Shown: one piece after another, positions 14,938 to 23,663 of the stretch
Layout: each line of letters opens with the position of its first letter
Position numbering within the stretch: the stretch's first letter is position 1
Source: an uncultured Lachnospiraceae bacterium
Lineage (GTDB): Bacteria; Bacillota; Clostridia; Lachnospirales; Lachnospiraceae
Length of the DNA stretch: 43,129 bases
Assembly: GCA_947623805.1 (NCBI GenBank)
Contig: CANQHZ010000026.1
Span: 1 to 43,129 of the forward strand
Reading direction: 5' to 3'
The notes under the pieces: model-generated
What the model was told of the DNA's origin: nothing
Database searches by the model: none
Seen by the model: only the letters and a program-made list of their open reading frames with translations
Program-made: the position numbers and the translations under genes

Positions 14938-17703
14938 TTACACAGTTGTAATTTTCTGATACATCTTCATCAGTTCTGCCACGCAACTTTCCTCTGTAGT
15001 GTCCTTAACCGAAAAGCCGTATGCCTGCATAACTGCCCTGTCATTCTGTTGGTGTGCTTTTCTTAGTTCGGTCGGCATCAACAATTCATCATAAAGCTCC
15101 GCCAGCGTACTATTGGGATATAAGGCTCTGGCTGCTAAAATCCCCTTTGCTGTCTGCTCAATTTTTTCTCTCTGCTCATTTGTGGGATTGCACCAAGGAA
15201 AATTATTGTAAACTATTGTGTTTGAATAGCTGTAATCACTTTTTAATCTTCCGCAAACAGCTCTCATCCATGACATATGGACATTGGAAACAATTACCCC
15301 GAAATGATAAAGGGATGAATTTTTCATAACAAATAATTTATCCCCTGGTATAACATCTGCTGAGAGATAATCTATAGGAATATAACGCCTCTGCTCTGAA
15401 GATACTTTTGGGATAGCTACATAATCTGTATCACTTATGCGTATTTCATCAAATAGCGTTGGTGTAGCCGCTTTCTCCCTTGTTGCCGCTTTTTTGCTTT
15501 GTTCCCTAAATATTTGCACTTTTTTCACACGTTCCATAATCAAGCGGCTGTTTTTTATATCTTGTGGATTTGCTTCTGCTAACCATAGGCAGTACCTCGG
15601 CTGTCTTTGTATAAAATCACGCCCCATCATAAATGGTCTTATAAATCGCTCTGTCAGTGGCTCTTTCCGTATAAATTCTTCTTTCTCCTCCTCTGTCAAT
15701 ATCAGATTTCCATCATCTGTTGGCTGGCTGCCCCTGAACATTTCGGGTACATCGCACAATGGTTTACTTCTCCTGTCAATAAACACATTCTCGGCATTTA
15801 CTAAATAAGCATTGATATTACCCACATTTATCGAACGCTCACTTGTGTATATTACTTTTTGCTTTTTGCAGGGTGCTACACTAAAACCTATAATGACACA
15901 ATGAACGTGCGCTTTTATTTTCGCCTCGCTGTCCCAACGGAATGTGCGGTGCGCAAAATCTATATGAACACCCTCAGCAAATAACGGTCTCCAAAGTGCC
16001 GCCACTTGTTCACCCTGCGCAATAGAGTTAGTTGAAACAAGTGCTGCCCTTGCCTTTGAACCTTTCATATAATCTGCCGCTTTGCGATACCAACAGGAAA
16101 CATAATCCATATTTTTCCCCATATCGCCCATAATCATTGCCATTTCTGTTTTTTGCTTTTGGCTTTGATAGGCATACCCTACAAACGGTGGATTACCCAT
16201 AATGTAATCCAATTCATTTTGCGGGATGATGCTTTCCCACTTTAATGTTAATGCGTTCCCCTCAATCACATTCGCATACGATTTCAGCGGCAAAAAGTCA
16301 AGGCTCATATGCACTATGTCCTCTGTTTCCTTCATCATCTGACTTTCCGCAATCCATAGCGCCGTCTTTGCGACAGTTACGGCAAAATCATTGATTTCAA
16401 TTCCATAAAACTGACTGATTGATACCTGTATAGGATTGATTGCATCTCCAAGCACTATTTGCCCGCTCTGCAATTCATAGATAACTTCATTTTCTAGTCT
16501 GCGCATTGATATATAGGTTTCCGTTAAGAAATTTCCTGAACCGCACGCTGGGTCAAGAAATTTCAATCTCGCAAGTTTTTCTTGAAATGCGTTCAGCTTT
16601 GCTTTCTTTGTTCGTTCTACTGCAATCCCCTTAATCTCGTCAAACTCGGCTCTAAGCTCATCCATAAATAGCGGATTGATAACCTTGTGTATGTTCTCAA
16701 TGGAAGTATAGTGCATACCTCCGCTCCGCCTCGTTTCAGGATTTAATGTACTTTCAAATACTGCCCCAAAGATAGTCGGGCTTATGTCCGACCAGTCAAA
16801 ATCTTCACTCGCTTTATTCAAGAGTAGGCTTTTGATTTCCTCGGTAAACGGCGGTATCTCTATGGTTTCATCTGCGAACAGTCCGCCATTAACATACGGG
16901 AACGCTGCAAGCTTTGGATTATCCTCCGACAAATATTTGTCCCTGTCCTCTGGCTTAGTGTCCAGTATCTTAAACAGTTCTACAAGTGCTTTGCGAAAAC
17001 CATTTATAGGAATGTCTTTCAGATAATCGTGAAACATCATATGCGCACCAAAAATACCTGCGTCCTCTGCATACAGGCAGAAAACAAGGCGCACACACAA
17101 AGCATTAAGGCTCTTAAAAGATTGCTCATCAGGCTCTTTGTACTGCACTATCAGCTTATCATAAAGCAGACCGACAATCTCCCCCGCCTTAACCGATATT
17201 TCCATTTCGTGGGAAAGCTCCTTGACTTCTTTTTTGAACATAAAATCAAACAGCGGCAGCTTGTTGCGCACTTCCTCAAGTGGAATGACCGTTGCAGGCT
17301 CATTTGGCTTATTCATATCGTGTATTTCAAAGGTCTTGAAATTACAGGCAACTATCCATAAGGGTGTTTCATTAGGTATCATCCATTGTGCGTAATTGCG
17401 TCCCTGCTCAAACGGTGTTCGCATTGTGCCGTCTGACTGTTGTGCTTTCTTACTTAAATCTTTATCTATGCTTTTCTGCTCTATCAGCACTCTTGTCTCA
17501 GGTATATAGACATCTATGAATTTCGTTTGACCGTCCACGACTACACGCTTTTCAAAAATGATTTTCTTTGTCACATCTCCTATCCCAAGCACATTGCTGA
17601 AAAACTCAATCCAGAAACGCTGGCTGTCGCTTTTCTCGTCCCCGATGCCCCGCCAATCATTGTAAAATTTAGTAGCTGCTGATCTCTTTTCCGCCTCTGT
17701 CAT
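14938..17703 (-). CDS. MmeI-like single-chain restriction-modification enzyme (class I SAM-dependent DNA methyltransferase)
   Basis: The start is the ATG at 17703, with GAGG 6 bases upstream (an ATG at 17715 overlaps that site). The 921-residue protein follows the MmeI plan. The N-terminal domain carries FIDVYIPETRVLIEQK, giving the nuclease motif D64...E75-x-K77. A helical connector follows (about 160-340). The gamma-type N6-adenine methyltransferase core has motif I DPACGSGNF (384-392) and motif IV NPPF (504-507). A C-terminal target-recognition region runs from about 620 to 880. Such enzymes methylate one strand of an asymmetric site and cut at a distance. All catalytic motifs look intact. 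It is the first gene of a cassette with a kinase and a small nuclease-like protein, transcribed from its own region after the DHHW gene terminator. Confidence 0.88.
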   Translation of the reverse strand: MTEAEKRSAATKFYNDWRGIGDEKSDSQRFWIEFFSNVLGIGDVTKKIIFEKRVVVDGQTKFIDVYIPETRVLIEQKSIDKDLSKKAQQSDGTMRTPFEQGRNYAQWMIPNETPLWIVACNFKTFEIHDMNKPNEPATVIPLEEVRNKLPLFDFMFKKEVKELSHEMEISVKAGEIVGLLYDKLIVQYKEPDEQSFKSLNALCVRLVFCLYAEDAGIFGAHMMFHDYLKDIPINGFRKALVELFKILDTKPEDRDKYLSEDNPKLAAFPYVNGGLFADETIEIPPFTEEIKSLLLNKASEDFDWSDISPTIFGAVFESTLNPETRRSGGMHYTSIENIHKVINPLFMDELRAEFDEIKGIAVERTKKAKLNAFQEKLARLKFLDPACGSGNFLTETYISMRRLENEVIYELQSGQIVLGDAINPIQVSISQFYGIEINDFAVTVAKTALWIAESQMMKETEDIVHMSLDFLPLKSYANVIEGNALTLKWESIIPQNELDYIMGNPPFVGYAYQSQKQKTEMAMIMGDMGKNMDYVSCWYRKAADYMKGSKARAALVSTNSIAQGEQVAALWRPLFAEGVHIDFAHRTFRWDSEAKIKAHVHCVIIGFSVAPCKKQKVIYTSERSINVGNINAYLVNAENVFIDRRSKPLCDVPEMFRGSQPTDDGNLILTEEEKEEFIRKEPLTERFIRPFMMGRDFIQRQPRYCLWLAEANPQDIKNSRLIMERVKKVQIFREQSKKAATREKAATPTLFDEIRISDTDYVAIPKVSSEQRRYIPIDYLSADVIPGDKLFVMKNSSLYHFGVIVSNVHMSWMRAVCGRLKSDYSYSNTIVYNNFPWCNPTNEQREKIEQTAKGILAARALYPNSTLAELYDELLMPTELRKAHQQNDRAVMQAYGFSVKDTTEESCVAELMKMYQKITTV

Positions 17704-17823
17704 AATATACCTCATATTCTATAAAAAATATTTTCAAATAATTACCACTGATATATTATCATAAATCTATTGAAAAATCAGCAAAAACCATAAACTTTTA
17801 TTATCTGTAATGATTAAATGCAT

Positions 17824-17883
17824 AAAAAAATTTTCCCTTGTAAAACACCACATAAAGGCAAAAACAAGGGAAAGGTACATAAT
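17824..17883 (-). terminator. Rho-independent terminator after the DHHW gene
   Basis: TTTCCCTTGT (17832-17841) pairs with ACAAGGGAAA (17874-17883) across a 32-base loop. On the minus strand the stem is followed by a run of T (complement of 17824-17831). It lies 36 bases after the DHHW stop codon and separates the surface-polysaccharide operon from the defence-like cassette downstream. Confidence 0.8.
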
Positions 17884-17919
17884 TTAAAACTAATCTAAAC
17901 AAAGCTACACCCTAACAAT

Positions 17920-19044
17920 CTAATAAACTCCCCCAACCCCCAAATCCCCATCAATCGTATTCATATTATAAACCAACACCACATCAACCTCACAGTCAAG
18001 CCCCTCCACAAACGCTGCCACTCCCTTTTTATAATACCTAGTATCAAAAACATAAATCCTCTCATAATGATGCGCCAAAAACGGCACCATAGAATTAGCA
18101 TAACTATCCTTGACAAGCACAAGCGTCCTATCGCTCTGCGCATTTTCGTTCGTAATCTCTATCAGCGGATGAAGATTGTCAAGAAAAAGCGAATACTTGT
18201 CCTTTTTCTCCAGATATTCCAAATTGTACAGACTGTCAGTGACTACTCCCGTATCCGTATAATTGACGCTAAGACAGTCATCAGAACGGGTATAAATCGT
18301 TATTCTGTCACCATCTAAGCTGTAATCATTCGCCTTTGAGTACAACGTCCCAAAAAAATCCTGCGTCACAACCTCCGCATCCCAGTTCCCCAACGCTTCC
18401 GCTTCAAACCCCATTTCCTCACAAAACGCCTTATACCCCACATACGCCCCGAAAGTCGTCCAATGATGGTCCGTTCTATAATAAATCTCCCCCTCATCCC
18501 TACTCTGCATAAGCATATCGCTGCAGTCAATCGGCGCAATCTCCGTCATCTCATACAGTCGCCTCGCCGTATCCATCTGATTTCTGACAGGTGCATTGGC
18601 AGGCAGCTTATCACTGTTTACATACACAGCCGTCGGCACAAGCATTAGATGAACCTCCGCCTTGCCGTCAAGCTTCTCCGCAAAGCTCTTAAAAATCCTC
18701 CCAATCCTCTCCGTATTTTCAGGCGCAGAATAATCCTCAATAAGACTACCATCATCAACCAAAAATATACCGTTTATCTCCCTCTTGCCCAATGCCTTGA
18801 GCACAGCCGTCCTCGCCCCCACAAACGCATCGCGCAGCGGAAAATGGTCGGCAAGGTAATCGTTGACACCATCCATATAATCCCCACTTCTCACAGCTTC
18901 CCACGTAAAAGCAGGCATTTTCGCAAGATAACGGTTTTCATTTTCCGAAAATTCCTTTTTTTCCAAAAGCACAAGCAAAGCCGCCAAGCCAAGCACGCAT
19001 GTAAAAATGCCATATACCGTAATTTTCCTCACAGCAGCCTTCAT
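17920..19044 (-). CDS. DHHW-family SGNH-like protein (AlgJ/AlgX type)
   Basis: The 374-residue protein has one N-terminal membrane helix (about 9-27) and an extracellular domain. Hallmarks are ENRYLAKMP near residue 37, the family DHHW motif in YYRTDHHWTTFG near residue 192, and the serine strand VLVKDSYANSMVPFLAHHYERI near residue 312 (given here in full only as a position guide: KDSYANS). These match the SGNH-fold acetyltransferase-like proteins that work with an MBOAT partner in O-acetylation of exopolysaccharide. GGGGAG lies 9 bases before the ATG. It is the last gene of a four-gene operon, 73 bases after the MBOAT gene, and is followed by a strong terminator. Confidence 0.85.
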   Translation of the reverse strand: MKAAVRKITVYGIFTCVLGLAALLVLLEKKEFSENENRYLAKMPAFTWEAVRSGDYMDGVNDYLADHFPLRDAFVGARTAVLKALGKREINGIFLVDDGSLIEDYSAPENTERIGRIFKSFAEKLDGKAEVHLMLVPTAVYVNSDKLPANAPVRNQMDTARRLYEMTEIAPIDCSDMLMQSRDEGEIYYRTDHHWTTFGAYVGYKAFCEEMGFEAEALGNWDAEVVTQDFFGTLYSKANDYSLDGDRITIYTRSDDCLSVNYTDTGVVTDSLYNLEYLEKKDKYSLFLDNLHPLIEITNENAQSDRTLVLVKDSYANSMVPFLAHHYERIYVFDTRYYKKGVAAFVEGLDCEVDVVLVYNMNTIDGDLGVGGVY

Positions 19045-19117
19045 TTACCGCTCTCCCCCCCAACAGCCACAATACACAACACTCACCAAGCGCCACTCAA
19101 CAGCATCACGCCCCACG

Positions 19118-20587
19118 TCAAAACCTAAAATACAAAAACGGATTGTAAGTGTCACTCACCAAAAACGCCACAGACACCAAAAACAGTGCCACATATCCGA
19201 CCGCCGACACAATATAAACCGCCCTCATCCTTAAGCTCTGCTCACCCGCAGACGCCTCAATCCTCTCCAGCCTCTCCTTTATCCATGGATACACAGGAAA
19301 CGCAAGCACAACCGCCGCAAACAGCACAGCGCCGTAATTGCCAAGATACCACAAGCACTCACTCCCCCACAACGGATTACCCGCAAGCAGCAGCATCGAG
19401 CTGATAAACAGCTTAATCTCACCCATATCCTCGCATACAAAAATGACGAACCCGACTACCACAATAATTATCGAGTACAAATGCTGGAAAATTTTTGGCA
19501 GCTTTTTCAGCCATTTCCCCCACACATATTTTTCCAGCGCAAGCAGTACGCCATGATACAGCCCCCAAAGCACAAAATTCCAAGCCGCACCGTGCCAAAG
19601 TCCCGTAAGAAACCACACGACAAACATATTCCTCAGATGTCTCGCCGTACCCTTTCGGTTGCCTCCCAGCGGAATATAAACATAATCGCGAAACCACGTA
19701 CCAAGCGAAATATGCCATCTACGCCAAAAATCCGTTATGGAAACGCTCGAAAGCGGATATACGAAATTTTCAGGGAAGTGGAACCCCAACATACGCCCCA
19801 TGCCAATCGCCATATCGCTGTACGCGCTAAAATCAAAATAAAGCTGCAGCGTAAATGCCGCCGCCCCAAGCCATGCCGTAGCAGCCGACATATGCGCCAA
19901 AGCCTGTATCCCTGACGCGGCGGACGTTCCCTCCACTCCAAGCAGATGTATCTCCTCCCAGAGCGCACCTACATTATTTGCCAGCAGCACCTTTTTAAAA
20001 AGTCCCCGCAAGAAACGCAGAAACCCCTCATAAACCTCGGTCTTATCTATTCTGCGCCCGCGCAATTCTTTCTGCACAGTCGCATACCGCACGATAGGTC
20101 CCGCCACGAGCTGCGGGAACATTGACACATATGTCAGATAATCCTTATAGCTTTTTTCAACAGGCACTTCTCCCTTATACAAGTCAATGGTATAGCTCAT
20201 AGTCTGAAAAGTAAAAAAGCTGATGCCCACAGGCAGCCCCAGCCCAAGCGGTTTGACGGACGTATTAAAAATCCCGTTTACCGTCCCAATTAAAAAATCC
20301 GCGTATTTGAAAAAGGCAAGCACAGACAGATTTATTCCCACTGAAATAATGAGAAAAATCCGCCTTCTGCCCGCCGTCGTCCCAAACCGCGTCATAAGCC
20401 TGCCGCTACAGTAGTCCACCATCGTGGCAAACAGCAACAGCAAAATATATACAGGCTCGCCCCAAGCATAAAATATGAGGCTGAATACAAGCAATACCGT
20501 GTTTTTATATTTATAAGGAACAAGATAATACAAAATCAGGCAAAGCGGTAAAAAGAAAAATAAGAACGGTATGCTACTGAAAACCAC
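19118..20587 (-). CDS. MBOAT-family membrane O-acyltransferase (AlgI/DltB-like)
   Basis: The start is a GTG at 20587, with GGAGG 10 bases upstream. The 489-residue protein has about eleven hydrophobic segments. Conserved MBOAT landmarks are FFTFQTMSYTIDLYKGE, PQLVAGPIVR, YFDFSAYSDMAIGMGRMLGF, NFVYPLSSVSITDFWRRWH and the catalytic histidine in TGLWHGAAWNF. Enzymes of this type take an acetyl group from the cytoplasm and pass it across the membrane to an extracellular transferase, here probably the DHHW protein encoded next. It starts 14 bases after the DUF4358 gene. The acceptor, a polysaccharide or teichoic acid, is not shown by the sequence. Confidence 0.92.
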   Translation of the reverse strand: MVFSSIPFLFFFLPLCLILYYLVPYKYKNTVLLVFSLIFYAWGEPVYILLLLFATMVDYCSGRLMTRFGTTAGRRRIFLIISVGINLSVLAFFKYADFLIGTVNGIFNTSVKPLGLGLPVGISFFTFQTMSYTIDLYKGEVPVEKSYKDYLTYVSMFPQLVAGPIVRYATVQKELRGRRIDKTEVYEGFLRFLRGLFKKVLLANNVGALWEEIHLLGVEGTSAASGIQALAHMSAATAWLGAAAFTLQLYFDFSAYSDMAIGMGRMLGFHFPENFVYPLSSVSITDFWRRWHISLGTWFRDYVYIPLGGNRKGTARHLRNMFVVWFLTGLWHGAAWNFVLWGLYHGVLLALEKYVWGKWLKKLPKIFQHLYSIIIVVVGFVIFVCEDMGEIKLFISSMLLLAGNPLWGSECLWYLGNYGAVLFAAVVLAFPVYPWIKERLERIEASAGEQSLRMRAVYIVSAVGYVALFLVSVAFLVSDTYNPFLYFRF

Positions 20588-20601
20588 TGTCTGCCGCCCT
20601 C

Positions 20602-21132
20602 CTAGATGCCTGCTTCTATTATTTCAAGGATTGCGTCCTTATTTTGAGAAATCACAAGCCATACATAGCTGCCCTTTGAATCCACAGAGCTTTTGTCCAC
20701 AATCTCAAACTGCTCGGGCAAATAATTCTCCATTTCCGCGCGCTTCTCATCTATTACCGTACTAAGCGCCGCCTCTATGTCCGCTACCGAAGCTTCGTCT
20801 TTCGCCTTCATAATTACGACCGTTTCCGCGCTTGTCGCATCCTCGGACATCGAGAAGACATATTCCTCCAATGTATCCGGCTCTATACCATAATAATTTG
20901 AGATAAAGTCGTCATCCATCTCTACAGGCGATATCAGCTCTACATTCTTAGTTATCTCGTCATATATCTCATCTATTGATTTTGGTTCTTCAGCCGCCTT
21001 ATCCGTTTCCTGAGTTGATGCATTATTTGACACTGCAGCAGTGCTTTTCTCCGCCCCGCCACAACCGCCAAGCAGTACCGCACTGATAAGCATTACCGTA
21101 AACCCGCACAATTTATATGTTAATTTTTTCAT
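20602..21132 (-). CDS. DUF4358-type lipoprotein
   Basis: The 176-residue protein begins with a lipoprotein signal (lipobox LLGGC, Cys near residue 24), followed by a Ser/Thr/Ala-rich linker and a small alpha/beta domain. The features DEIYDEITKNVELI, YYGIEP, MKAKDEASV and SYVWLVISQNK match the DUF4358 family, which clostridia often encode beside MBOAT and SGNH genes. It overlaps the SGNH hydrolase gene by 4 bases (ATGA), so it is translationally coupled to it. It probably sits outside the cell at the membrane as an accessory of the acetylation machinery. Biochemical role unknown. Confidence 0.8.
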   Translation of the reverse strand: MKKLTYKLCGFTVMLISAVLLGGCGGAEKSTAAVSNNASTQETDKAAEEPKSIDEIYDEITKNVELISPVEMDDDFISNYYGIEPDTLEEYVFSMSEDATSAETVVIMKAKDEASVADIEAALSTVIDEKRAEMENYLPEQFEIVDKSSVDSKGSYVWLVISQNKDAILEIIEAGI

Positions 21133-22025
21133 TTTTTCCTCATTTCTGCATTTTTAGAGCTTATGCTTTCTTCTGTCTCGACTTCATTGGCATTATTTTC
21201 TTCCGTTTCAGCATTGCTAAGCTGCTGCGCGGCATAATCCCTTAAAACCGAAACCCACACATCATACGCCGCCGCATTCTGGTGCACAAAGCCATCACTG
21301 CAAAACTCCTTCGCCAAATCGCCGTTCTCATCAGCAAGCGAATCGGCAAGACTGACATAGCCCCACTCGTTCTCCTTAGCAAGCTCCTCAAGCATTGCGT
21401 TGAACTCACGGATTGTATCATTTTTAAGATTGCCCTTTTCTTTTCCGTGGAGCACATATGTCATGCTCATTATATAAACTTCCACATCGGGGCAGCTTTC
21501 TTCTATTTTCTCTATCAGTTCTTTGTACTTATCGCGCGTCTTTTCAAGGCCGTAAACATTCAAATCGTTTATGCCCAGCATAATAAACACGCGCTTGCTT
21601 TCCATAAGTGCAAGGCTGTCCCAGATATAACGTTTCTGCCCTTTGTATATGGGATGAACGCTCTTTTTATTCTTCGTGTCCCAAAACGCATTGTTTACCG
21701 AAAGACTGCCCGCGGCAAGAAATTTCATGCGGCTAAGCAGCGTATCATCCTTGCGTTTCTGGGCATAATTGCGGAAACCGAGCATGACGGAATCACCCAC
21801 AAATACGGAATCATCATAGAAACTCTCTATTTCCTCCTGAGTAAACTCCAAAAGCTCACTGCCGGTTTCTCCCTCAACACTAGTTTCTGTCGCTTTTTCG
21901 GTTTCTGCATTAGTCGGGGCCTGTCTGCTGTCCTGAGCCGCCTGCACGACTATCCCATTATTTACAAGAACCGCAGCCATAAGGCAAAGCGCCAAGCCAC
22001 AGCCATAAAATTTTTTAATCATCAT
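21129..22025 (-). CDS. Secreted SGNH/GDSL-family hydrolase
   Basis: I choose the ATG at 22025 (GGGTGA just upstream); longer readings run into the promoter hairpin. The 298-residue protein has a signal peptide (IKKFYGCGLALCLMAAVL, cleavage probably after VQAA), a Thr/Glu-rich linker, and an SGNH fold: block I FVGDSVMLGF (Ser near residue 81), block III GINDLN, VYIMSMTYV, and block V SDGFVHQN with the catalytic Asp-x-x-His. The C-terminal 25 residues are acidic and disordered. As first gene of the operon with the DUF4358, MBOAT and DHHW genes, it may remove or transfer acetyl groups on surface glycans. Confidence 0.87.
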   Translation of the reverse strand: MMIKKFYGCGLALCLMAAVLVNNGIVVQAAQDSRQAPTNAETEKATETSVEGETGSELLEFTQEEIESFYDDSVFVGDSVMLGFRNYAQKRKDDTLLSRMKFLAAGSLSVNNAFWDTKNKKSVHPIYKGQKRYIWDSLALMESKRVFIMLGINDLNVYGLEKTRDKYKELIEKIEESCPDVEVYIMSMTYVLHGKEKGNLKNDTIREFNAMLEELAKENEWGYVSLADSLADENGDLAKEFCSDGFVHQNAAAYDVWVSVLRDYAAQQLSNAETEENNANEVETEESISSKNAEMRKK

Positions 22026-22067
22026 CTGTTCACCCTTCATTCTTTTGCCGTATATAAATAATTGCCA

Positions 22068-22133
22068 CTTAAATCGACAACCCGTTATTTGACCTGTCGA
22101 TTTAAGTATATCTTTGTCATTATAAAATGTCAA
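22068..22133 (-). promoter_or_regulatory. Sigma-A promoter with a 12-bp inverted repeat over the start site
   Basis: On the minus strand TTGACA (22128-22133) and TATACT (22105-22110) are 17 bases apart, a near-consensus promoter for the SGNH-DUF4358-MBOAT-DHHW operon. A perfect inverted repeat, CTTAAATCGACA / TGTCGATTTAAG (22068-22079, 22095-22106), begins at the end of the -10 and covers the start site and early leader. It could be a repressor operator or an RNA hairpin. It has no T-tract, so a terminator is unlikely. Confidence 0.75.
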
Positions 22134-22168
22134 CCCACAGGGCGTTAAGATTTGGCGTTATTTGACGT

Positions 22169-23347
22169 TTATGCCGCCGCGCTATCAGGCGCTTTGGCGT
22201 AAAGCAGCTTAAGCAATATAGGCACCAGAACCGACGATACGATTATCAGTAATATCACAGCTGTAAAAAACTGGGAAGACATCAGCCCCACAGAAAGCCC
22301 TTTCTGAGACACTATCAACGCTACCTCGCCGCGCGTCATCATTCCTACACCGATTTTAAGACAGTCGTACCCTTTAAAGCCACACAGTCTCGCCATCAGC
22401 CCGCAGCCGATTATTTTTGAGATTAGCGCGACAATGATAAATGCTATTGAGAAAAGCACGAGCGAACTGTCTATGCCGTCTATATTTGTTTTCAGCCCGA
22501 TGCTTGCAAAAAACACAGGTCCGAAGAACATATAGGAGTTGATGTCGATTTTCTCATCTATATACTTGGAATCCCTTATGCTGCACAGAATTATGCCCGC
22601 CACGTATGCACCCGTGATGTCCGCTATACCAAAATATTTCTCCGCCGCGTACGCAAGGAACAGGCAAAACGCCAGCCCTGCAATGGGAATACGGCGCGTG
22701 TGCGGATAGCGGTTGTCAACATATTTGAATATCTTGTAGGAAATCACGCCGAGCACAGCGGCAAGCGCAAAGAACAGTACAGTGTTTAAAACAACCTTGC
22801 TTGGGCTCGACGATGGGCTCTTAAAGCCAATTACAAACGTGAGGACTATGATGCCGATAACATCATCAATTATCGCCGCGCTCAAAATCGTAGTGCCGAC
22901 GTGGCTCTGCAAATGTCCCATCTCCTTAAGCGACTGTACCGTAATGCTCACAGACGTTGCCGTCATAATGCACCCCGTAAAAATCGCCTTGTAAAACTCC
23001 TCCGTGCCCTGCGCTGACCAGAAGACCTTATACAAAAGCGCACCCATTCCAAGCGGCACAAACACGCCCGCGCACGCAATCAGAAACGCAATCGGTCCTG
23101 TTTTTAAAAGCTCCTTTAAATCCGTCTCAAGTCCCGCGGAAAACATAAGCAATATGACGCCTATCTCCGCCATATCAGCGAGGAAATCGGTCTGGCGCAC
23201 CCAGCCTAAAACACTCGGTCCTATGAGCAGTCCCGCGACAATCATTCCGACTACCTGCGGAGCCTTAAGCTTTCTGGCTACTATGCCGCACAGCTTCGCG
23301 GCTACTATTATTATAGCCAAATCCCTAAACACTTCATACGGTTCCAT
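22169..23347 (-). CDS. CPA2-family cation:proton antiporter
   Basis: The 392-residue protein has about twelve membrane segments and the family features of the Na+/H+ or K+/H+ exchangers: KAPQVVGMIVAGLLIGPSVLG at the start, LLMFSAGLETDL, the conserved double aspartate in AAIIDDVIGIIVL near residue 157, and GMMTRGEVALIV near the end. It lacks the C-terminal TrkA-N regulatory domain of KefB/KefC, so it is a compact exchanger. GGGGAG lies about 10 bases before the ATG. It appears to be a single-gene unit. The ion specificity cannot be told from sequence. Confidence 0.9.
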   Translation of the reverse strand: MEPYEVFRDLAIIIVAAKLCGIVARKLKAPQVVGMIVAGLLIGPSVLGWVRQTDFLADMAEIGVILLMFSAGLETDLKELLKTGPIAFLIACAGVFVPLGMGALLYKVFWSAQGTEEFYKAIFTGCIMTATSVSITVQSLKEMGHLQSHVGTTILSAAIIDDVIGIIVLTFVIGFKSPSSSPSKVVLNTVLFFALAAVLGVISYKIFKYVDNRYPHTRRIPIAGLAFCLFLAYAAEKYFGIADITGAYVAGIILCSIRDSKYIDEKIDINSYMFFGPVFFASIGLKTNIDGIDSSLVLFSIAFIIVALISKIIGCGLMARLCGFKGYDCLKIGVGMMTRGEVALIVSQKGLSVGLMSSQFFTAVILLIIVSSVLVPILLKLLYAKAPDSAAA

Positions 23348-23481
23348 TTTTTCATTTCTCCCCTTTTTACGTTATTTATTCCAATATGGATTTTAGCACT
23401 ACTGTATTGCGTATTCAACTGATTTTTTATATTTTTTTTAGGATTTTTTGCGGATTTTTTCAAGTATTTTTGAAAAAACAC

Positions 23482-23509
23482 TTGCACTTTTTTTTAATTT
23501 CTATATAAT
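23482..23509 (+). promoter_or_regulatory. Sigma-A promoter of the tRNA gene
   Basis: TTGCAC (23482-23487) and a perfect TATAAT (23504-23509) are 16 bases apart. The predicted start is about 28 bases before the mature tRNA. The T-rich spacer and AT-rich upstream region resemble strong stable-RNA promoters. Confidence 0.75.
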
Positions 23510-23543
23510 AGAAGAAGTGTATTTGGTTCGTTGCTTGATATCG

Positions 23544-23617
23544 CGGCGCGTGGCTCAGCTTGGTAGAGCGCAGCGTTCGGGACGCTGAGGTCGCAGGTTC
23601 GAATCCTGTCGCGCCGA
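23544..23617 (+). tRNA. tRNA-Pro (anticodon CGG)
   Basis: The sequence folds into a full cloverleaf: acceptor CGGCGCG with CGCGCCG, D stem GCTC/GAGC, anticodon stem CAGCG/CGCTG around loop TTCGGGA (anticodon CGG, decoding CCG), and T stem GCAGG/CCTGT with TTCGAAT. The discriminator base is A. The 3' CCA is not encoded, so the CCA-adding enzyme found in the same window must complete it. It is a single tRNA gene with its own promoter and terminator, on the strand opposite to its neighbours. Confidence 0.95.
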
Positions 23618-23623
23618 TTATAT

Positions 23624-23659
23624 AAAAAACATGGGCTTATCAAAAGTCCATGTTTTTTT
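23624..23659 (+). terminator. Bidirectional terminator between tRNA-Pro and spmA
   Basis: AAAAAACATGG (23624-23634) pairs with CCATGTTTTTT (23648-23658) around a 13-base loop, with T-runs on both strands. It lies 6 bases after the tRNA and 4 bases after the spmA stop codon on the other strand, so it can end both transcripts. Confidence 0.85.
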
Positions 23660-23663
23660 ATAA

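Noticed and set aside
12237-17703. BREX or Pgl system
   Set aside because: A kinase and an MmeI-like methylase are present, but no PglZ phosphatase, BrxC ATPase or BrxL protease is encoded in the window.
21282-22061. Plus-strand reading frame of 259 codons
   Set aside because: It lies wholly opposite the SGNH hydrolase gene, which has clear motifs and a signal peptide; the antisense frame has no recognisable domain.
22068-22106. Hairpin as terminator of the antiporter gene
   Set aside because: There is no T-tract on the minus strand, and it coincides with the start site of the next operon's promoter.
23482-23659. Integration site (att) at the tRNA-Pro gene
   Set aside because: No integrase gene and no repeat of the tRNA 3' end is visible in the flanks.
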